Of a stretch of 64,000 nt of DNA, positions 63,097 to 64,000 are shown piece by piece. The notes beneath the pieces were generated by a model. It saw only the letters and a list, made by a program, of their open reading frames with translations, made no database searches and was not told the origin of the DNA. Source of the DNA: Deltaproteobacteria bacterium (lineage in GTDB: Bacteria > Desulfobacterota > Binatia > UBA12015); assembly GCA_016874715.1 (NCBI GenBank), contig VGTK01000006.1, positions 1 through 64,000 of the forward strand. The letters run 5' to 3'. The translations under genes and the position numbers were made by a program. Position 1 is the first letter of the stretch. Each line of letters starts with the position of its first letter.

Positions 63097-63429
63097 TCAC
63101 AGGCAGAGCTTGTCGACCACGTTGCGCATCTGCATGCCGTGGACGAGGGTCGCGCCGCCACGGATCGCACACGCGACGTGCACCGCCTCGGTCATCTCCT
63201 CGACGTTCGAGCCCTTCTCGAGGCACGACTTGCTGTAGGCGTCGATGCAGTACGGGCACTGCACCGCGTGCGCCACGCCGAGCGCGATCAGCGCCTTCTC
63301 GCGCTCGGTCAGGGCACCCTCGGCGAACACCGCCGCGTAGTACTCCTGGAACTTCTGCCAGAGCTCGGGATTGCCCTTGCCCATCTCGGCGAACCGGCCG
63401 AGGTCTGCCCCGTGGTAGTAGTGGTCCAT
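63097..63429 (-). CDS. Arsenosugar-associated peroxidase-like (CMD family) protein
   Basis: A 110-residue carboxymuconolactone-decarboxylase-family protein. The AhpD-like CxxC motif is HAVQCPYCIDAYSKSCLEKG with the proximal acidic and His residues expected for peroxidase or thiol-exchange chemistry. It ends in HVACAIRGGATLVHGMQMRN. This small protein is the known neighbour of arsS and is named from that association; its actual reaction is not established. The ATG at 63429 begins MDHYYHGADLGRFAEMGKGN, typical of the family. It is probably the first gene of this two-gene unit. Confidence 0.9.
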   Translation of the reverse strand: MDHYYHGADLGRFAEMGKGNPELWQKFQEYYAAVFAEGALTEREKALIALGVAHAVQCPYCIDAYSKSCLEKGSNVEEMTEAVHVACAIRGGATLVHGMQMRNVVDKLCL

Positions 63430-63592
63430 GGTCGCGCTCCGTCGGTTCGACGCCGGCCGTGGCTCGACCGCGTCGCCGCCCCGAGTCTCGCCTCGGTCGG
63501 GCGGGGACGCAAACCTCCCGAGGCGCCGGCGGTGCCGATCGGTTCGTCCGGGCGGGTCGGCGCGCACCCGAGGTGGCTGCTATCGAGCCCCC

Positions 63593-64000
63593 GTGGCCGC
63601 GTCTTCTGCTCCATCGCCCGCTTCATCGCCCGCGCGCGAGGTCGAGGTCGTCGTCGGCCTCGGTGAGCCGGAGGACGACGCGAGCCTGCGCGTGCGGGTG
63701 GCGCGCAAGCTCGGTGTCGAGACCGTGGAGCTGCCGTCCCTGCGCCTGCTCAAGCGCTCGCTCGACGCCCGCGGCGGGCGGGTCCGCTTCCACCTCCTGC
63801 TCGAGGTCGGCGGCGCGCCGCCGCCGGCGCTGGCGCTGCCCGAGCCGCGCGAGGTCGGTGGCGCGCGCCACGTGGCGATCGTCGGCGACGGACCGGCGGG
63901 CCTGTTCTGCGCCTACCAGCTCGCGCGCGCGGGCGTGGCCTGCACGGTGCTCGATCGCGGCAAGCCGGTGCAGCCGCGGCGGCGCGACCTGCGCGGCCTC
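63593..64000 (+). CDS. COG2509-type FAD-dependent protein (3' end beyond window)
   Basis: Only the first 136 codons are present. From GTG 63593 the protein reads a short linker and then a small alpha/beta domain with LPSLRLLKRSLDARGGRVRF, the signature of the N-terminal domain of COG2509-type FAD-dependent dehydrogenases. The dinucleotide-binding motif AIVGDGPAGLFCAYQLARAG follows, then VLDRGKPVQPRRRDLRGL. Such proteins are uncharacterised flavoproteins. It is divergent from the arsenosugar pair. The assignment is limited by truncation. Confidence 0.75.
   Translation, partial: MAASSAPSPASSPAREVEVVVGLGEPEDDASLRVRVARKLGVETVELPSLRLLKRSLDARGGRVRFHLLLEVGGAPPPALALPEPREVGGARHVAIVGDGPAGLFCAYQLARAGVACTVLDRGKPVQPRRRDLRGL

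Overview
The window is very GC-rich bacterial chromosome, densely packed on both strands, with third codon positions almost all G or C. The many lipoprotein signal peptides, an outer-membrane beta-barrel, a LolB-like protein and secreted haem and beta-propeller proteins point to a Gram-negative (diderm) organism. The mix of CRTAC1/UnbV proteins, sulfatase-like hydrolases, SCP-x-type thiolase with an OB-fold partner, larB/larC and a pil-chp-like chemosensory array would fit a high-GC deltaproteobacterial, myxobacterial or Binatota-like lineage. That placement is inference; no rRNA gene is present to test it.

Layout. 1-5614 (minus): a partial TerB-like gene, a GT39-like polytopic glycosyltransferase, a sulfatase-like lipoprotein with an atypical active-site motif, and a CRTAC1/UnbV lipoprotein. 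5955-10501 (minus): beta-barrel protein, GH84 hexosaminidase lipoprotein, arfB, a membrane metallophosphoesterase and an XRE regulator; arfB ends inside a tandem-repeat tract. 10502-18244: a divergent spacer holding a long inverted repeat, PadR regulator, apaG, an OB-fold/thiolase pair, a putative molybdenum-carrier-like protein, a BtuF-like protein, RidA, galactokinase, a repeat-rich spacer with two possible small ORFs, and an EEP-family hydrolase.

18294-32336: acnA followed by two apparently broken genes, a GGCT-like protein, a yhaN/yhaO-like DNA-repair pair, an orphan peptide-binding lipoprotein, a LolB-like/TPR lipoprotein pair and a HIT-GNAT fusion. 32564-43095: larC with a small glycine-rich secreted protein and an ABC1/UbiB kinase-like protein, then mgtE, a ferric-reductase-like membrane protein, a striking beta-helix/type-3-repeat/di-haem oxidoreductase fusion, a PD40 beta-propeller and a flavodoxin-like protein.

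43150-49990: the minus-strand chaperone run grpE-dnaK-dnaJ continuing into thiL and larB, with recO diverging from it. 50036-60445: a five-gene chemosensory operon (CheW-like, response regulator, CheW, MCP, CheA with three Hpt domains and a receiver) in an order like pilG/H-pilI-pilJ-chpA, with a divergent GAF/coiled-coil/receiver-like protein. 60603-64000: glyS, the arsS/peroxidase-like arsenosugar pair, and the start of a COG2509-type FAD protein.

Many adjacent genes overlap by 4 bases (ATGA, GTGA, TTGA and apparently CTGA), so translational coupling is widespread and helps to fix starts. No tRNA, rRNA, insertion sequence or CRISPR array was recognised.
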